DNA of 64,000 nt from Siphonodentalium dalli (Eukaryota; Mollusca; Scaphopoda; Gadilida; Siphonodentaliidae), in assembly GCA_032622095.1 (NCBI GenBank), contig CP136061.1, forward strand, positions 192,516,369-192,580,368, in the 5' to 3' direction. The notes under the pieces were generated by a model. That model had not been told where the DNA came from. It saw nothing but the letters and a program-made list of their open reading frames with translations, and searched no databases. Shown here piece by piece: positions 35,390-45,277 of the stretch (its first letter is position 1; every line of letters starts with the position of its first letter). Made by a program: the position numbers and the translations under genes.

Positions 35390-36284
35390 ATATATATAAA
35401 CGAGTAAGAACTGTCCGGGTTTTTCTCTCAGACCCCTGGACCGAGTTCAACCAAATTCGGTGTGGTGACTCTGGGTACCCTGGCGGATGTTTTAATGGTG
35501 TTAGTTTAAAAACATTTTTAATTAAAAACAAATAAAATAAAATTGGTTTTGTTTAATTGAGCAAGGAATTCAATCTTTAAAACAAATATATTAAAACAAT
35601 ATATATCTATCAAAATGTTTCAATAACCAAATGTGCTTAAAGTGCACAAAGGGGCCACCGCTAAATGAAGGCTCTGTCTCAGATCTAAATGTTTGCGAAG
35701 TCCCACAAAGGGGGCCACAGGTATCTCCGATGATGAATATAGGCTCCCAAAGGGAGCCTGTTTCAGCTAGTTTAGTATAATAGAAGTATAAAGTTGCTCC
35801 AGTAGACTAATATAAGTGGTATGGAATATGTTAGATAATGGGCTGGTTGACAGACTAATCAGGAAATAGTTACACTGTCGGATACCCGTTTAGGTTCAGA
35901 CATTCCAAGATGGCGGCGCCAACTAAATCAGATAAACGGTAAGTGTATACATGTATATTGTCTCAAGCAGCAATCAACGACATCTTTCGGTGATACACCT
36001 TGAAACAGTTATGTAGGAATTTGTATGCCCAACACATACGTAATACGCCTTTTGCATAACAGATATGTGAATTGTTGTATTTGGCGTGTCAAGTCGTCAT
36101 AATTTTTCGAAAAATTTTCGAGGCGGCGAAATGTTCGCTTTTTCATATTTTTCTGGCCCTGGGGTCATGCATCCGCAAATTTATGTATTGTTGTGGGTAG
36201 ATTAGGTCACCACACATCTTCGGAATGCAAAACCGGCGATATTTTTATTGTCTAACTCCGTAAAACGACCTTTGAAAATTTCAA
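35390..36284. other. Dispersed repeat fragments, no gene
   Basis: A block around 35410-35510 has the look of a bivalve dispersed repeat ('gtccgggtttttctc', 'gaccgagttcaacc'). A perfect stem GGCTCCC-AAA-GGGAGCC lies near 35741-35757, and a repeated 'caaagggggccac' word occurs near 35645 and 35705. A small frame with possible start context at 35910 is too short to support. Confidence 0.45.
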
Positions 36285-36410
36285 AATGTTCAGGTTCGGA
36301 TTCGCAACATTCGCGATGGTTTTGTTCAGGTTCAGACACAGTTTTCGTTCAGGTTTGGACAAATTTGGTTCAGGTTCGGACAATTTTAGTTCAGGTTGGG
36401 ACGCATCAAA
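36285..36410. repeat. Degenerate 24-bp minisatellite (GTTCAGGTTCGGAC)
   Basis: Five or six imperfect copies of GTTCAGGTTYGGAC with spacers of about 8-12 bases. In one minus-strand frame it reads as proline/glutamate/leucine-rich repeats, but that is a property of the repeat and no gene context supports it. Confidence 0.7.
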
Positions 36411-36659
36411 ACCTGACCTATAAATGACATGCCGAGGTGCAGTCTCGATTTTATTGTGCGTGTTATTAACGAACATGCACTGTTAATTTGTTATATCTAA
36501 ATATGGCAGCTGAAATTTCCAAATATAGGTGGTAAATTCTCCGAATTAATGGGATAAAAGCCACAGTTGAATATTCTCGAGCAATGTCTACTATAAACCA
36601 GCTAGTGGGAATTATTACATTTTACATATGAGCAACAGTGGTATTATACTTATCTTCTG

Positions 36660-36780
36660 AAATATCTGGGATACATGGATATTTAATACCTGGTTCTCGA
36701 TTTTGAACCCCGAGGCGGAGCCAAGAGGTTTCAAAAAGAGACATCCGGGTATTAAATCTCCTAGTATCCCACGATGTTGG
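36660..36780. repeat. Imperfect palindrome of about 120 bp (foldback)
   Basis: Left-arm words GGGATAC, TTTAATACC and TTTTGAA are followed by the complements of a nearly equal series (TTCAAAAAG, GGTATTAAA, GTATCCC). The centre is GAGGCGGAGCC. It resembles the 25043-25190 foldback in layout, with a TGACGTCA about 130 bp downstream (36911-36918). Confidence 0.65.
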
Positions 36781-37340
36781 CGGAGCTAACGATTTTGTCC
36801 CACAATAATAGCTACCATGTGGTGTGCTTTTTATAGGTTATCAGATAAATTCACACCAATCAGCACCAATAAGAATAATTCAGTAGCAGACCTATCGATC
36901 CTGTTTAGGTGACGTCAATTAAGCTCAGCGCGCTAGAACAATGTCACGATTGGTGAAACTGCTAGTTCAAGGTAATTCATAACCACGATGTTTCACGTAT
37001 ACTTTTCTACGCCCACTGTCAAGAGTTACGGGACATGGTGCATGACTTAAACGTGACGTTGTTGTCAGTCAGATTGTAAGTTACAACCGGGTGTGGGGAC
37101 AAGCGCTGTTTGTTATATGTTTCCCTATGAAATAGCTGTAATTTTAAATGACATACGATGCGCTCTCTTTCGTCAGGACCTTGGCATGGATAATAATTTT
37201 CAAACGTTATCTCACTGTAGATACTTCTGTTTAAAAAAGGGTACACAATTATTGACGCGTGTATTATCAATGGAACTACGCGAAATTCCGCGGAAGACTG
37301 AAAATAGTTTATTACTGCGATAAGTTCTAAAAAAAAACAA

Positions 37341-37898
37341 ATGATCCCGGTTTATTACGTATTCAACTGGAAGCGGCCGGGGCACAAAATTCAATATGAA
37401 TTCAATTCGTCCATACGCAATAACCTGGCACGCGCTAAGCGGGCTATTGAAGCCGATGATTTGGAGAGTGCTTGTTCTGTTGTGGATGAGTGTGATGAAT
37501 CAATCAAGCATCGAAATAAGCTGGTTAAAATTGCAGATTCATCTCCTTATGGATGGGAGACGGTTAAGCATTATTCTTCCAATCCTGTTGCGGATGGTTC
37601 AGAGGATGAGGCCAAGATTGATAAGGCAGAGAAAAGTGTGGTTCGGGAGAGAAAAAATAAGCAGCCGAGCAAACGTCGTGTTAAGCCTGTGTTGGAAGTT
37701 CCTAAAGTGTCGCAAGGGTATGTGCGCGCTGCTGATCGTGTTGATGGTTTTCAAGGTTCAAGAGGATTCTCCGACAAACAGCCTTTTCGTGGCAAAGGTG
37801 CCTGCTATGGGTGCGGGGAATTCTCTCACTTTATCAGCAGATGTCCAGTCATCCGGAACAGAGCGAGTACATCAGTTACGGGAGCAGAAAGTAGATAG
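37341..37898 (+). pseudogene. DIRS-like Gag, C-terminal part with zinc knuckle
   Basis: The frame carries FNWKRPGHKIQYEFN, LVKIADSSPYGWETVKHY and a basic linker (KNKQPSKRR). It ends with the retroviral-type zinc knuckle CYGCGEFSHFISRC (C-x2-C-x4-H-x4-C) at about 37801-37842. The KPG-x-QYEFN and GWETV words are typical of DIRS-group Gag-like proteins. The N-terminal half is missing. The polymerase frame begins in the +1 frame overlapping its end. Confidence 0.8.
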
Positions 37899-39884
37899 GA
37901 CAGTTATAGAAGATAAGTATAATCTTGTTGAAAATCACATTGATAGTTTTTATGAAATGTCTGATGCATTTGAATTTGAGGATGATCAAAAATTGTTGTT
38001 TTCTGTTAAAAACAGGTTGAAAATGCATGTACAATTTTGGGAAAACATTGGTGCATCTGAATTTGTATTAGATGTGATCAAGAATGGATACAAATTACCA
38101 TTTAATTTTGAACCAGAGTCAATTTTCATGCGCAATAATAAAACTGCATGGAGAATTTGTATCAGAAGCAATTTCAAATGTATTGAGAGAAGAGCTGGTC
38201 ACAAAATGTGAACATCCGCCGAAAGTAGTTAATCCGTTAACTGTTTCAGTTCAAAATTCGGGTAAAAAACAATTGATTTTGGACCTTCGACATGTTAACG
38301 TTTCAGTTCAGAAACGGTCAGTCAAGTTTGAGGATATGAAAGTGGCTTTGTCTTATTTACAAAAAGAATCCTGGATGTTTAAATTTGATCTTCATTCTGC
38401 ATACCATCATTTGTCTTTATGTGAAAATCATACAGAATTTTTTGGATTCTCATGGACCTTTGCAGATGGGCGTAGTCTGTATTTTAAATTTGATGTCGTT
38501 GCATTTGGTTTGACATCGGCTCCTTATTTGTTTACAAAGGTTACTCGGCCACTTATTAAAAAGTGGCGAGGTGAAGGTCATTCAATTGTAATGTATTTGG
38601 ATGACGGGTTTGGGATTAGTAATGATTACGAGTCGGCATTGGCTTTATCACAGGCAGTGCGTGCATATTTGATTGACGGTGGATTTGTATTGAATGACGA
38701 CAAATCTATCTGGACACCGGTACAGATTATGACTTGGCTTGGTTATTCAATAAACACCGTCAATTATTGTCTGCAGATCCCGGACGACAGGTTGACTCAG
38801 GCCATCCAGACAAAACAACATATTTGCTGTGATTGGTCGCTACTGGGTGAGGTCCATGTGCGACTCGTTGCTCGATTTGTAGGTCAAATCATTTCAATGA
38901 GTCTCGTTCTAGGTCATACTACACAGTTAATGATGTGGCTAAATAGATGTGGCTAAAGCAGTTTCTTGGAATGAAAACATTTTTATTTCAGAAGGTAGTT
39001 TAGCACAATTGGATTATTGGGAGAAGCATCTGAAAATCTTGAATATTCGGTTTCTTAATTTAAAAGCCGGATGTGAGAAGATAGTTTATACTGATGCTAG
39101 CGATTCCGGGTTTGGTAGATGGCTTGGTTTTGAAATGGTGAAAAGTTCTGCATGGCGTGAGTTAACCGCAGTCGAAAGGGTTCTAAAATCATTAAAAGAA
39201 TTGAAAGATAGCAGGGTCAAGTGGTTTAGAGATAACTCTAGTGTTGTATCTATTGTAGCTAAAGGTAGCATGAAAAAACATTTGCAAGATATTGCAATTT
39301 CAATTCATAACTATTGTACTCAGAATAATATATCACTTTTTGTTGAATGGATACCTCGTATTGAAAATGAAAAAGCTGATTATTTAAGTCGGGTGTATGA
39401 TGCAGATGACTGGGGTATCTCCAACGCTTTGTTTGAATATGTGCAAAATATCTGGGGTCCATTTGGAGTGGATTGGTTTGCTAGTAATAGAACTTGTAAA
39501 TTGCAAAAATTCTATTCAAAATTTTGGGATCCTCAGTCATCTGGCATGGATGCATTTACTGTAGATTGGGGTGGACATAATGATTGGTTTGTACCGCCTA
39601 TATGTCTTATTCCACGAGTCGTTCGCTATATGGCTCAGTGCAATGCATATGGTGTGCTTATTGTTCCTTTTTGGAAATCTGCTGTTTTCTGGCCTTTGTT
39701 GTGTTCAGATGTCACACATTTCAATAACTTTGTTTGTGATTCGATGATTTTACCAAATAATATGTCATTTTATCAAAGCAATGGTTCACAATGCAGTATG
39801 TTTGGAAATGTGAATTTAAATTTCTGTATGTTGGCATTGAAAATAGAATTTCGTGTTGCTGTATTAAAAGTGCAGGGTGAATAA
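37846..39884 (+). pseudogene. DIRS-like reverse transcriptase and RNase H (frameshifted)
   Basis: The pre-RT region (ENIGASEFVLDVIKNGYKLP) is read in frame 1 to about 38150, then a frameshift leads to the core: KKQLILDLRHVN, FKFDLHSAYHH, VAFGLTSAPYLFTK and the catalytic VMYLDDGFG at about 38586-38612. A 14-bp imperfect tandem duplication at 38933-38960 (ATGTGGCTAAATAG) brings a stop and moves the frame. RNase H follows with YTDASDSGFG (39088 onwards), WFRDNSSVV and NEKADYLSR. Then comes the conserved DIRS block VDWFASNRT...FWDPQS...DAFT, ending at a stop at 39882-39884. Confidence 0.85.
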
Positions 39885-39887
39885 TTT

Positions 39888-41681
39888 GTGTTTACAAATG
39901 TATTTTTTCAGGCATACGATGATGATATCTCAACGTTACCTGACTGTCTGAAGACATGCGTATCAGCTATTCCAGAATTGCTGGTTTCAATGAGAGCCGA
40001 TTCGACTACTAGGAAATATCAGTATATTTTTCGTCGCTGGCAACGGTGGGCTCTGCAACATGGCGTTGACATTTTACCTGCCCAACCTTTGACGTTTGGT
40101 ATTTATCTCACCAGTTTAGTTCAGAACAGTAATTCGGATAGTCCTCTGCTGAGTGCGTTTTACTCTGCAAAGTGGGCTCACTCACTTGCTAGTAAGGCTT
40201 CTCCTACTGACTCTGTTTTGTGTAAAAACATTTTGGAAGCGGGGAAAACGGAAATTAGCTTGACCAGTTGTTACGAAGGAGCCTATAGATCCAGAAATGT
40301 TAAAAAAAATGTATAATTCTCTATTTGAAGATGGAAATTTGTATAGACAAAGATCGATCAGTGCATTTTTGTTATGTTATGCTGGATTTTTTCGTAGTGC
40401 TGAACTTCTTAAGATTCGCCGTAGCGTTGTTGTACTTTATGACACGCATACGTCGATTTTTCTGGAAACCAGTAAAACCGATGTTTATCGAGATGGGAAC
40501 TGGTCTGTCATCGCTAGAACTGGCACAGTTTTGTGTCCAGTTAAAAATGTAGAACTTTATTATACCCCCCGCAACGAAGTTAGGGGGGGTATACTGGAGT
40601 CAGCTTGTCCGTCCGTCGTCCGTCCGTCCATCTGTCCGTGGACACAAATTTGTCCGGAGTTTTTCTCAGTCGTTTTTTGATCAATTTCCGTGAAACTTGG
40701 CACAGACATCAACCACCATGGGAACCTGTGCACCTGCGATTATGACGTCTGTCGGACTTTTTTTGGTGGAGTTATCCCCCCTTTTTCGACTTAGAAATTT
40801 TTCGCAATATGTATACTTTTGTCTGAGCTTTTATTCCTACATTTTTTGGTCAATTTTTTTAAAACGTGGCACAGATATTTAGTACCATGGGAACTTGTGC
40901 ACCTGCGATTATGACGTCCGTCCGACATTTTTTGGTGGAGTTATCCCCCTTTTTCGACTTAGAAACTGTTTTTGCAACATGCATAATTTTGTCCGACCTT
41001 TTATTCCTACATATTTCTGTCAATGTTTTTTAATCTTGGAACTGTTATTTAGTACCATGGGAACCTGTGCACCTGCGATTATGACGTCTGTCCGACATTT
41101 TTTGTGTGGAGTTATTCCCCTTTTTCGACTTAGAAATGTTTTCAAAACATACATAATTTTGTCCAAGCTTTTATTCCTACATTTTTCGGTCAATAGGTTT
41201 AAGATTAGGGTTATGGTTGTACACCTGCAATGGGAAATGTTAATTTATTATTTTAACTAAATGTTTACTGACATGTGAAACATCTTAGTATTTTAAAAAC
41301 AGGGGGGTATCCGTAGTCCCATTGGGACAGTCACACCTCTAGTTTTTTCTTGGGCAGAATCGAGTCGGATTCTTCAAAATTTCTGTTCAGAGATTTGACT
41401 AAACGTAAGCATGATTACGTTCTTCGACCGGAAGACAAACCGCTTTCTTATTCCCGGTTAAGAGAACTCTTTATTGAAAGCTTCCGACCTATAGTACCCG
41501 ATATATAAAAAATTGGACTTCATAGTCTCAGAGCGGGCGGTGCTACTGCTTGTGCAAATTCTGGAATACCTGATCGCATGTTTAAGCGTCACGGTCGTTG
41601 GCGATCTGAATGTGCCAAAGATGGTTATGTTAAAGATGCTTTAAATTCAAGACTGTCAGTTTCATTAAATTTGGGAATTTA
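39888..41681 (+). pseudogene. DIRS-like tyrosine recombinase, split by an insertion
   Basis: The N-terminal core-binding part has SMRADSTTRKYQYIFRRW and PLTFGIYLTSLV. The frame shifts near 40250-40300 to LLCYAGFFRSAELLKI (catalytic Arg in FRSAEL, about 40387-40410). After the insertion at 40560-41342 the sequence reads FLFRDLTKRKHDYVLRPED, then HSLRAGGATACANSG (H-x-x-R, about 41519-41547), HGRW (41590-41602) and the nucleophile Tyr in GYVKD (41623-41637). All catalytic residues are thus recognisable. A stop lies at 41506-41508 and others in the linker. A PyAG site at 39910-39913 precedes the frame and could be a splice acceptor. Confidence 0.85.
40560..41342 (+). mobile_element. Hairpin-capped element (783 bp) inside the recombinase
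   Basis: It opens with a strong hairpin, TATACCCCCCGC then GGGGGGTATA (40561-40593), followed by a GTCCGTCC tract. Its body is three monomers of about 168 bp starting near 40718, 40888 and 41056 (CCATGGGAACCTGTGCACC, 'gattatgacgtc', 'ttatccccctttttcgactt'). It ends with a GGGGGGTATCCGTAGTCCC block and CTCTAG. Removing exactly 40560-41342, between A and T, brings the two recombinase halves into one frame. Body and cap resemble the other hairpin-capped families in this window. Confidence 0.82.
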
Positions 41682-41711
41682 ATTACTTTACGCTGTCTTT
41701 CTTTGTCAATC

Positions 41712-41809
41712 TGTATTCCGCGCGGCAACGCAACGCGCTAACCTATATGGTGTTGTTACTATTTCCCCTGGGGTATTCGGGATGTAGGATGGAACATGTG
41801 CTAGGGGAA
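41712..41809 (+). repeat. DIRS-like split direct repeat, copy 1
   Basis: 98 bp beginning TGTATTCCGCGCGGCAACGC, about 30 bp downstream of the recombinase stop. It matches 42606-42703 with a single mismatch. It contains the near-palindromic CGCGCGG...ACGCGC core. Confidence 0.9.
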
Positions 41810-42605
41810 ATATTCTTTAACTCGGTTGACCAACGGGAATTAGAGTTAAAGTACTTTCCCCTAGCGGTGATCGACGGAATACCGAAAGGGGGCGCTATTT
41901 GTTGAAGCGGAGCGATATGGGTAATCTGGTCATCTGCGTTGAAGCCGCCGAACTGTGCGGAAGCCTAAATTTTAAAAAACCTTTTTGTAATGTCAATTTG
42001 AAATCATGTTTTAACTGAAGCATATTCAGATTAATTGGAAAGCATACTTGGTTGTTGGAAATAGTGTTACCAGTGATAAGCCGACACTGAGGTACGTTAC
42101 TGATCTGGCGTATCAGTATGAGAGAGAAGGGCAATCGGTTCGGTGTCACAGGTTTCCATAGGTGTTTTATCCTACGGGTTTTTATCTATGGTTTTTCCTG
42201 GCCGGCCTCGTACCATAGTAACATTATATTTTATGTGGAGATGGTGAAAGGATATAACATATTCATACTTGTGAGACATGTTATTATATACATAAATCTA
42301 ACTTTTGGATGAATATGTATTTATTATTTTTCAATAATGTTGAGTGATCTGAATGTGTATTGCAGAGCATTACATAACTTGGTAGTAATTATAGAACATT
42401 CAGTTATGTTCTGGGAATATTCAGTTATGTTCCGGGGTCTGTGCAGATACAGACAATATAGAATTGGTGAATAAAATTTGGAAATATACAAGTAATGTTC
42501 CGACATCTGTGCAGATACAGATATGTGAGTTGGATATACTGAATTAGTATGTGACTGGAATGAAATGTGTAGAATTTGGATGGAATGTGTTGTATATGGA
42601 TTATA
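41810..42605 (+). repeat. Region between the split direct repeats
   Basis: By the PAT/Ngaro scheme this would be the internal copy of the element's left end. No counterpart was found left of 37341, in keeping with left truncation. It contains a repeated 'ctgtgcagatacaga' word (42438 and 42509) and a weak open stretch at about 42060-42160. Confidence 0.5.
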
Positions 42606-42703
42606 TGTATTCCGCGCGGCAACGCAACGCGCTAACCTATATGGTGTTGTTACTATTTCCCCTGGTGTATTCGGGATGTAGGATGGAACATGTGCTAGGG
42701 GAA
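42606..42703 (+). repeat. DIRS-like split direct repeat, copy 2 (right end)
   Basis: The second copy of the 98-bp repeat and the presumed right end of the element. The one difference from copy 1 is GGGG versus GGTG in the 'cccctgg' region. Confidence 0.88.
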
Positions 42704-43320
42704 GGATATTTTAGGTGTTGTGAGAGTAACAGATCATATGAGTTGATAGACATGTAAATATTTCACTGATTGGCTTGATGCACTGATGAAAAGTGTGATG
42801 ACAGTTATATTCTAGCCATTGATAGTCACATTAATGTTTGAGACAGTTGCTCACTCTTTTTACATGCACACAATGATCTTGGCTTTAGTTACATCAAGAC
42901 AAGTTTATTTATTTCAGTTTTCATTTCTCGAATCTACTTTCCGAAGGGTGTCGGGAATTTTTTTTTTCAACCCACCGCCCCATATGCAACATGCCATATA
43001 GCTCAATGTCATCTCTACTAAGGCCCATGTGAGGTCCCAGTAACATAAATATGGTGTTTTTGCAGTTATAAATTCTTATAATATGTTTTAAACTATTACA
43101 AATGTCATATACCGGTAAGGGCACAAAAGGTCTTTAGTAAAAAAATTGCATGAGGGTGTAAAAAACGTGTTTTTTCCTCCCTCGGGCCACCCACCACCCC
43201 GGCATACCTTCCTGCATTTTTTTTACCACCCCCCCCCCCTGAGTTGGAAGCAAAATTTGATTCTGGGAACAACTCCCACCTTATTTGGGAGACATATGGC
43301 CTAGCAGTCTTTTATCAAAC
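42704..43320. other. No gene recognised
   Basis: AT-rich sequence with a run of 8-9 cytosines near 43230. Nothing coding or repetitive was recognised. Confidence 0.45.
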
Positions 43321-43810
43321 CTTTATTTTCATGTTTTGGAAAATTATTTGTTTTCAGACAAAAAGTCGCATACGGTATATATATATAATCTTACTTTCGG
43401 TCCAACTGTTGGTCACATTGCTATTGACTATTGTAGTCTTCAGAGTCCCATTCTTGTCAGTTTTTACAGTCAGGTGAGCGACTCCATAGTCATTGACTGT
43501 CTTATTACCAGAGATATGGTCTTTGTCGACAGAATTTGCTGATTATTTTGGTTTCCGGCTGATATCTTTAGTTTTAGTTATCTGATTGTTTTCAAATACA
43601 TGAAAATAGATGTCAAGTTCGTATTTGGTATCGGTCCGCTCATTTTTACCTGAGTTATGGTCCTTACGACTTATTATTTACAAATTATTTTGGTTTCCAA
43701 AGGATAACTTTAATATAGTTAAACGATTGTTTTCAAATTTGGTATATGGACTACTCACATGAAAATACAGGTCAAGTTCAAATTTGGGTTTGGTCCAAAT
43801 TGCTGATTAG
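43320..43810 (+). repeat. Hairpin-family right end and monomers
   Basis: 43435-43503 matches the right end of the 2.7-kb insert in the LINE ('gtcttcagagtccc', 'ttacagtc.ggtgagcgac', 'agtcattgactgtctt'). It is followed by monomers (43545-43800) with 'ggtttcc...gataactttag', 'tttcaaatttggtatatgga' and 'gaaaatacaggtcaagttc'. Confidence 0.65.
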
Positions 43811-44229
43811 GTAGCAGTACACGATTTCACAGGTTGTAGGAGGGATGAAAAATAGATAAATAAATATCTGGGCGGCATATATAGATTCCATTGTCGCATA
43901 AAGGGTCAGGTAACTACGTTTTCAACTTTTTGATGAACAAAGACAAGAACCGTCTATTACACGAAATTCGACAACAGCTGTCTAAATTTCTAGTTCATGG
44001 AAGTAAAAGTACATTTTAATGAATGATTTTCATCTCAAAGTTGATATAACTGCTTAGTGAATGAAAATTGCTATCTAGATGTCGTCTAGCTGTCATTTTT
44101 TTTTTGCGATTTTTGTCTGTTATTTGTGTGCACTAAATATCTCTTGTTGAATAGACTGGTTCCTGGTCAAAAGCTGCAAAAATCTGAAAACGTATTAACC
44201 TGACCCCTCCAGCTCCAGTGTAGCCTGTG

Positions 44230-44665
44230 TTAAATGTGACATTACTGGTTTGATGGATTAATTATCTCACAAATCTGGGAAATTTCACAAAAAAGTGAAA
44301 AATTGGGATGTGAAACATGATTTTCATATTCAGTGCAGTCCAACTCCATGTGGTTGGTTGTAGGACAATAGCCCAATTTATCTCCCCTGAATTCTTTCAT
44401 CTGCACTTGTTTTGAAAAAACAGGACGTATTATGTTATTGGTCCATACATCCATCCATCTGTCTGTTCATTCTCTTTTTTCGTTTCTTGATGATAACTTT
44501 AGTAAGTCTGAACTTAATGGAATGAAATTTGATAGGTGGATTTACTAGCACAAAATGCAGGTCAAGTTCGAATTTGGATTCTGCCTGCCAATTTTCACCT
44601 GATGGCCCATTGTTGAAATTTCCACAGGCATATTTTGCCATGCCCTAGTGATGCTCTTGTTAAAC
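44230..44665 (-). repeat. Monomer repeat ending in the AACAAGAGCATC-type terminus
   Basis: Contains 'gatgataactttagta', 'aaatttgataggtggat' and 'aaaatgcaggtcaagttcgaa'. It ends with TGCCATGCCCTAGTG then ATGCTCTTGTT at about 44660, the complement of the start of the 12045 family. Confidence 0.65.
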
Positions 44666-44893
44666 TTATCATCTGAACATTACCCAAGGGAACTTTACTC
44701 TTCAATGAGAATTTGGTAAAGAAAGGGTTAATATGCTTCCAAAGGATGAACAAAATAGAATATGATATATTTGTATGTAATTTGGTGCTTCAAATAGTAT
44801 ATGGGCCTTTTTACACCTGGCATTTCACCAACCAAGGTAACAATATTCTGAAGGTGGAAAGACCTGTTGATCTGATTACTTGGTCACTTTCAG

Positions 44894-45277
44894 GATGTGA
44901 TTTTAAAGAAGACAGTACTGCATGACTTCCATGTAGAAAATGGAGCCAAAATGGTGCCATTTGCAGGTTGGTCAATGCCTGTGCAGTACAAAGATAGTGC
45001 CACTGTATCTCATAACCATGTGAGAGAGAAAGTAGGTATTTTCGATGTATCTCACATGCTTCAAACAACTGTCAGTGGGAAGGATAGAGTAAAGTTCATG
45101 GAAAGTCTTGTAGTTGCAGATGTAGAAGGACTTCAAGACAACCTGGGTACTCTAACCCTCTTCACAGACAACAATGGAGGTATTCTGGATGACCTCATTG
45201 TTAACAAAACAGATTCGGATACATTGTATGTTGTTTCCAATGCTGCCTGTGCAGACCAAGACCTTGCCCATATGAAG
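44894..45277 (+). CDS. AMT: Aminomethyltransferase (glycine cleavage T protein), exon A
   Basis: AMT is the T protein of the mitochondrial glycine cleavage system. With tetrahydrofolate it releases ammonia from the aminomethyl group on H protein and forms methylene-THF. This exon follows a TCACTTTCAG acceptor and ends ATGAAG/GTATGT; it has 384 bases, 128 codons, phase 0 at both ends. Diagnostic stretches are [57 protein letters not shown] (its DD includes the conserved folate-site Asp) and [18 protein letters not shown]. It covers the start of the mature protein to about one third of its length. No stop or frameshift is seen. The exon with the mitochondrial presequence must lie upstream and was not identified. 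Confidence 0.95.

Larger units (their letters stand above)
37341..42703 (+). mobile_element. Degenerate DIRS-like tyrosine-recombinase retrotransposon
   Basis: In order on the + strand: Gag end with zinc knuckle, reverse transcriptase, RNase H, the DIRS-specific region after RNase H, and a tyrosine recombinase. There follows a 98-bp direct repeat (41712-41809 and 42606-42703, one mismatch) separated by about 0.8 kb. No integrase, protease or LTR is present. A split direct repeat on the right fits the PAT/Ngaro arrangement, but the matching left repeat was not found, so the left end appears truncated inside gag near 37341. Several frameshifts and stops and a 783-bp insertion make it inactive. 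Confidence 0.85.

Noticed and set aside
36252-36476. Minus-strand frame with PELKLSEPEPNLSKPERK repeats
   Set aside because: It reflects the 24-bp minisatellite; there is no start context, splice signal or neighbouring coding sequence.
37396-38211. 271-codon frame overlapping the DIRS Gag
   Set aside because: Its first part is a shadow of the Gag frame in +1; only the part after about 37846 is real polymerase sequence and is included there.
41810-42160. Short coding-like stretch between the DIRS split repeats
   Set aside because: About 30 codons with good composition near 42060-42160, but no match to a known Gag or Pol motif and no continuation.
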